Of a stretch of 64,000 nt of DNA, positions 60,106 to 64,000 are shown in pieces; positions within the stretch are counted from its first letter, which is position 1, and every line of letters starts with the position of its first letter. This stretch comes from Fistularia commersonii. Lineage: Eukaryota > Chordata > Actinopteri > Syngnathiformes > Fistulariidae. The notes beneath the pieces are model-generated. The model saw only the letters and a list, made by a program, of their open reading frames with translations. It was not told where the DNA came from and searched no databases. Where the stretch lies: NCBI GenBank assembly GCA_037954325.1, contig JBBMNZ010000029.1, positions 12,371,001 to 12,435,000 of the forward strand. Reading direction: 5' to 3'. The position numbers were made by a program, and so were the translations under genes.

Positions 60106-60963
60106 GTATATATATGGTCCACTTTTCAAATTCAATTAAATATTGCTTTATATATCTTCTTCTCCTTTCGGCTTTTCCCTTCAGGGGTCGCCACAGTGAA
60201 AACTTTTTCCACATCACATGGCCGCACATCACACCTCATCTCCATTCTTAAGGTATCGTCTCACTCTCTAAGATCCTGTTGAGCAATCTAGCCTGAAACT
60301 CTACCGCTGCCTCTCCTATACACTTCCACACCTCCACAGGTATATCATCAGGACCAACTGCCTTTCAACTCTTCATCCTCTTCAATGCCTTCCTCACTTC
60401 ATTTTTACTTATCTGTGCTACTTTGTGGTCTACAATAGTCACCTCTTCTGCTCTTGCCTCTCTTTCATTTACCACATTCGTCAGCTATTCAAAGTACTCG
60501 TTCCATCATCCCATCACTTTTCTAGCATCTGTCAATACATTTCCCTATCTATCCTTAATCATCCTGACCTGTTATACATACTTTCCATCTTTATCTCTCT
60601 GTTTCGCCAACCTGTATAGATCATTGTCTCCCTTCTTAATGTCCAGCCGACCATACAGGTCCATCGTACGCCCTTTGTTTTGTCTTTGCTACCCCTGTCT
60701 TTACCGTATGTTGTATCTCCCTGTACTCTTGTCTGTTCTCTTCAGTCCTCTTAGTGTCCCATTTCTTCTTTGCTAACCAATTTCTCTGTATAGATTGCTG
60801 CACTTCATCATTTCACCACCATGTCTCACCAAGTCTACTTTCCTTCCAGGTGACACACCAAGTACTCTCCTACCTCTCTCCCTGATAACACTAGCTGCAG
60901 TTTTCCAATCATCTGGAAGCTCTCCCTGACTACCCAGTCTTTCTCAACCCCTCCCTGAAAACC

Positions 60964-61850
60964 CTACAACACTCCTCCCATTTCAGCTTCCACCACTTTG
61001 TCCTCTGCCTTTGTCTTCTTGATATTCCTTGTCACCAGAGTCATCCTACAAACCAGGATCCTATGCTGTCTGGATACTCTCTCATCGACAACTACTTTGC
61101 AGTCACTGATCTTTTTCAGGTTACCTCGTCTATACAAGATGTAGTCTACCTGCGTGCTCCTACCTCTGCTTTTATAAGTTACCCTTTCCATCCTTTTTAC
61201 AAAATCTACCGCCATCTGTCGCACTGTGATCCTATCTTGTATACCAAATCTGCCCATCACTTCTTCATCCCCTCTTTTGCCTGCACTAACATGCCCATTG
61301 AAGTCTGCACTAATTACTCCTCTCTCATCTCTGGGGATATTCTGCATCACTTCATCTAGCTCATTCCAGAACTTCTCCTTCTCCTCACACATCCCACCTG
61401 CAGGGCCTAGCCACTAATAACATTGAGTATCACACCTTCAATTTCCATTCTCAGACTCATAAGTCTATCTGACATTCTTTTAACCACCAAACTCCCCCTT
61501 CATGATAACTCCTACTCCATTTCTCGTCTTGTCAGTAACATGACAGTACCAAAGCCTGCTCCTAAGCTTCTAGCCTTATTACCTTTCCACCTGGCCTCTT
61601 GGACACACAGTATATCCACCTTCCTTCTCTGCATCATGTTGACCAACTCTCTACCTTTTCCTGTCACAGTCCCAATATTCAGAGTCCCTACTCTCACTCC
61701 CAGACTCTTGCCTTTCCTCTTCTCTCTCTGCTTCCAAACAGATCTTCTCCTTCTTTGACCTACAGTGACCTGGTTTCCTTTGACACCCCTGTAGGTCAGG
61801 AGTGTCAAAGTCAAAGTCAAAGTCAAATACACGGAGGGCCAAAAAAACAA
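60964..61850 (-). pseudogene. RTE LINE AP-type endonuclease remnant
   Basis: Two minus-strand pieces: 61850-61512 (VGTLNIGTVTGKGRELVNMM, VQEARWKG, the catalytic Glu motif) and 61392-60964 (SADFNGHVSAGKRGDEEVMG, VDFVKRME, STQVDYILYRR, SRQHRILVCRM). The ADFNGH and final QH motifs of the exonuclease-endonuclease-phosphatase fold are present. The first ten or so residues of the 61850 frame actually derive from the hAT C end. A stretch between VDFVKRME and RVTYKS is shortened. Confidence 0.85.
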
Positions 61851-63242
61851 GTTTGTTACAAGCCGAGGGCCGGACTAATTCAGAGTTTATTAAAACATAT
61901 TGAACTGACTGAACATAGCCAATTGAACCAAGACCTAAATACATAAATGAAATTGCATGCATTATAAACTGAAAATGCAATATCATGCTGCTCTATGATC
62001 ATATCAATTACTGCTTTCAAATAGTAAAATGAGAAAATGAAAATAAATAAATCAAATCAGTTGTATTCTTTCTGATGGCTCCAATCTGAAAAATGAAAAA
62101 TAAATCCATTATTTGAAAAATAAATATAAATAAATAAAATAACATAAATTAAAATACAAAACTCTAAGGCAAACACAGACAAAACAATAATTTCTTCAAA
62201 GAAAAGTCACAGGTCTTGTAGAAACATATGTAAAACTTTAACTGAATTAAAAACTGAAAATACACTCATGCTCTGTGATGATCACTTGTCATTATGATCT
62301 GTGATGATCACTTGGCTGAGCCGGATACTTGGTGGTGTCTCATTTTTTTGTACAAGTTCATCAATGTTCGGGGTCAGACTTTGAGATGAGGAAATCCTCA
62401 GGATTGAATGAAGGTGCTCATCATTATGACGGCTCCTGTGCAATGTTATGATTAGCTTCATCAAAGAGAACACTTGTTCACACAGGTAAATGCTGCCAAA
62501 CATAGAGAGGGTCTGAGCAGCATTGATGCGCAGCTAGGGCATTGTGGCAGGGATGAAACGTGCAAACTCAGCAGCACCCACTCTTATATTTTTCCTTCTG
62601 TGTGTCATTGCACTGGAGCTTAATCAACTCCATTTGTAAGTTTGGTGGTGCGTTTTCCACGTCAGCTGCAAAGGGATTGCTGAGCAGTGCAAACCTGCTT
62701 TTTTGGGCATCAAAGTCAGCAAATCGGCATCGAATGTCAGCGGCGAGTATGTTGATTATATCGGCAAACTGTGCATTCAGGAACACAGCGGTAGAGAGCT
62801 TCTCTTTCATGGTCTGGCAGCTAGGAAAGTGGCTCAAGTTTTCTATCCGCATCTGCAGCCAAACTTTCTCCACATAAAAGACACACAGGTTTGCCTTTTA
62901 CCTCCATGAATATGTACTCTGCCTCCCATCTGCCTTGACATCCCCTGTTCTCAGCGTCCCCCTTTCGTTTAGCCATTTTTAGGGAGGAGGTAGCTGAAAA
63001 TTTAACATGTGCTCTGACTGCTGACGAAGAATGAAACCAAAGGGCGTGAGCTGCGCTGCAGTGAGTTCGCGGGTACCGTTGCATTGTGAGGAATATAGCA
63101 TTGGTGCGTTCAAAACACCAGCAGGTGGCTGTGGCCTGCGGGCCGGTTCTAATAATAATTCAATTTCATCCCAGGAGCCAGAGATAATTTGTTCACGGGC
63201 CGGATCCAGCCCGCGGGCCTTGACTTTGACAAATGTGCTGTG
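61797..63242 (-). mobile_element. hAT transposon C, internally deleted
   Basis: Bounded by a perfect 8-base duplication CTGTAGGT (61789-61796 and 63243-63250). Both ends carry TGTCAAAGTCAA in inverted orientation. The minus strand has the hAT zinc-finger start (MAKRKGDAENRGCQGRWEAE, PVCLLCGE, 62976-62840) joined almost directly to C-terminal transposase (RFADFDAQKSRFALLSNPFA, 62873-62568) and the dimerisation motif (MFGSIYLCEQVFSLMK, 62503-62282). The middle of the transposase is missing. Confidence 0.92.
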
Positions 63243-63430
63243 CTGTAGGTCATCAGTACCAATGGCGGTTGTCGTTAACCCAGGCCTCAACCAATCCGGT
63301 ATGATCTGGTTATTATGCTTTGCATTTTCTGGGTGTGGGACCGGTTCAGGGAGACACTAGCCTGTGCCCCCCCGAGGCTTGCTTGGGGAGACACCGGGCC
63401 ATGCTGCCCTGAGGCTACATTTAAATATCC

Positions 63431-63748
63431 TTTTATATATACAGTTTCATTTTAATTTTAACTACTTTTTAAACCTTTAAAGGGGATCTCCTTATTAATT
63501 AAAGACAAGGGAAAGAGCCAATAATTCATATAATAAACTACTATAATGGCCATACATATTGTAAAACTACTTACGCAGAGCACCACAGGAGGAAATCCAT
63601 TAAGGCATGACATGTCATGAAGTGTATATACAATGTAAATTGACCCAGTACAGACAATTTAGTATATGTTTTGTAAGTATCTTAGAATCTAGGAACCTCC
63701 ACAGAGCGATATTCAGTGTATGTAAAAAACCAACAACATTAAACCCAC
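63431..63748. other. SorCS intron, unassigned
   Basis: No recognised element between the RTE 5' end and the exon. Confidence 0.5.
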
Positions 63749-63882
63749 CATTCAAAATCAGCTTCAGAGCAGTTGCAGGGACTGGAGGTCATGGACACAG
63801 AGTACGTCTTCCCCATCACACACCTAGATGTAGGCTTCAGCTTCCGGTAGATTCTCTTCACCCCCATGAGACAGGATTCACC
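63749..63882 (-). CDS. sorcs1: SorCS receptor exon: cysteine-rich 10CC module, first part
   Basis: 134 bases, with acceptor AAAATGCAG and donor GTGGGT, phase 0 in and phase 2 out. It encodes GESCLMGVKRIYRKLKPTSR, then CVMGKTYSVSMTSSPCNC and SEADFE. It carries four of the conserved cysteines (plus one completed in the next exon). SorCS receptors are type I membrane proteins of neurons and endocrine cells that sort cargo between the Golgi, endosomes and the surface. The upstream exons for the signal peptide, propeptide and propeller lie beyond the window. Confidence 0.93.
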
Positions 63883-64000
63883 CTGCATTTTAATTTCAGA
63901 GTAAAGTTACTTACGCATCTATTTTAATGTATAAAGTCAAAAAAATAAATGAATTAGAATAATAAAAAAGAAAAAAGTGCTCTTCTGTCACACTTGCCAC

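Larger units (their letters stand above)
60150..63430 (-). mobile_element. RTE-type LINE, copy 3, split by hAT C
   Basis: Minus strand. The 5' UTR (63430-63251, including GGCCTGGGTTAACGACAACC) is separated by hAT C from the remainder (61796-60150). The latter carries the endonuclease start (VGTLNIGTVTGKGRELV, VQEARWKG), the endonuclease body, a linker and a 3' end near AGGGGTCGCCACAG (60183-60196). Most of the RT is deleted. Confidence 0.85.

Overview
This is nuclear DNA from a vertebrate, most likely a teleost fish. It is AT-rich and intron-rich, and it carries many microsatellites plus a typical fish mix of mobile elements: Tc1-like, hAT, piggyBac, RTE-type, L2-type and R2-type LINEs, Ty3/gypsy, Penelope and a tRNA-derived SINE. 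There are no bacterial-style operons and no CRISPR array. All exon and element calls were made by eye from the sequence and from knowledge of the families; no search or alignment was run.

The one host gene I can support lies on the minus strand. It is the 3' half of a SorCS-family VPS10-domain receptor, most likely sorcs1. Eleven coding exons, at 63749-63882, 55835-55948, 53921-54092, 52844-53030, 52115-52248, 50868-50991, 47540-47652, 44424-44558, 35112-35211, 34734-34839 and 31098-31255, have GT-AG introns and matching phases. They join into about 492 codons: the cysteine-rich end of the VPS10 domain, two PKD-like segments, the leucine-rich membrane-proximal region, one transmembrane helix and most of the cytoplasmic tail. 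The upstream exons lie beyond base 64000. The last tail exon was not found and may lie in the unassigned DNA to the left.

Most of the rest is layered mobile-element debris. 830-6495 is a decayed gypsy element split by a piggyBac (2219-4592), which itself holds a small Tc1-type MITE (4273-4391). 8404-9427, 14839-15335 and 59445-60105 are three copies of one Tc1-like family. 11015-13910 and 57310-58720 are two fragments of an R2-type LINE. 15336-16405 is a second gypsy copy. 21896-22377 is a Penelope-type piece with inverted ends. 24385-27485 is an RTE LINE containing a SINE and a Tigger/pogo-like MITE. 28405-29952 is a hAT element with a probable solo LTR inside. Within the receptor introns are two tandem LINE fragments (31490-33512), an L2-type LINE (36055-38935), an RTE copy with an inverted duplication (39868-42140), a hAT element interrupted by a LINE (45281-47165) and an RTE LINE interrupted by a hAT (60150-63440).

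I found no clear new biological system. The most notable items are a fused hAT-LINE reading frame inside a receptor intron, datable nesting orders (two with empty-site copies in the same window), several long inverted duplications, and an unexplained 135-base exon-like open stretch at 59113-59247.
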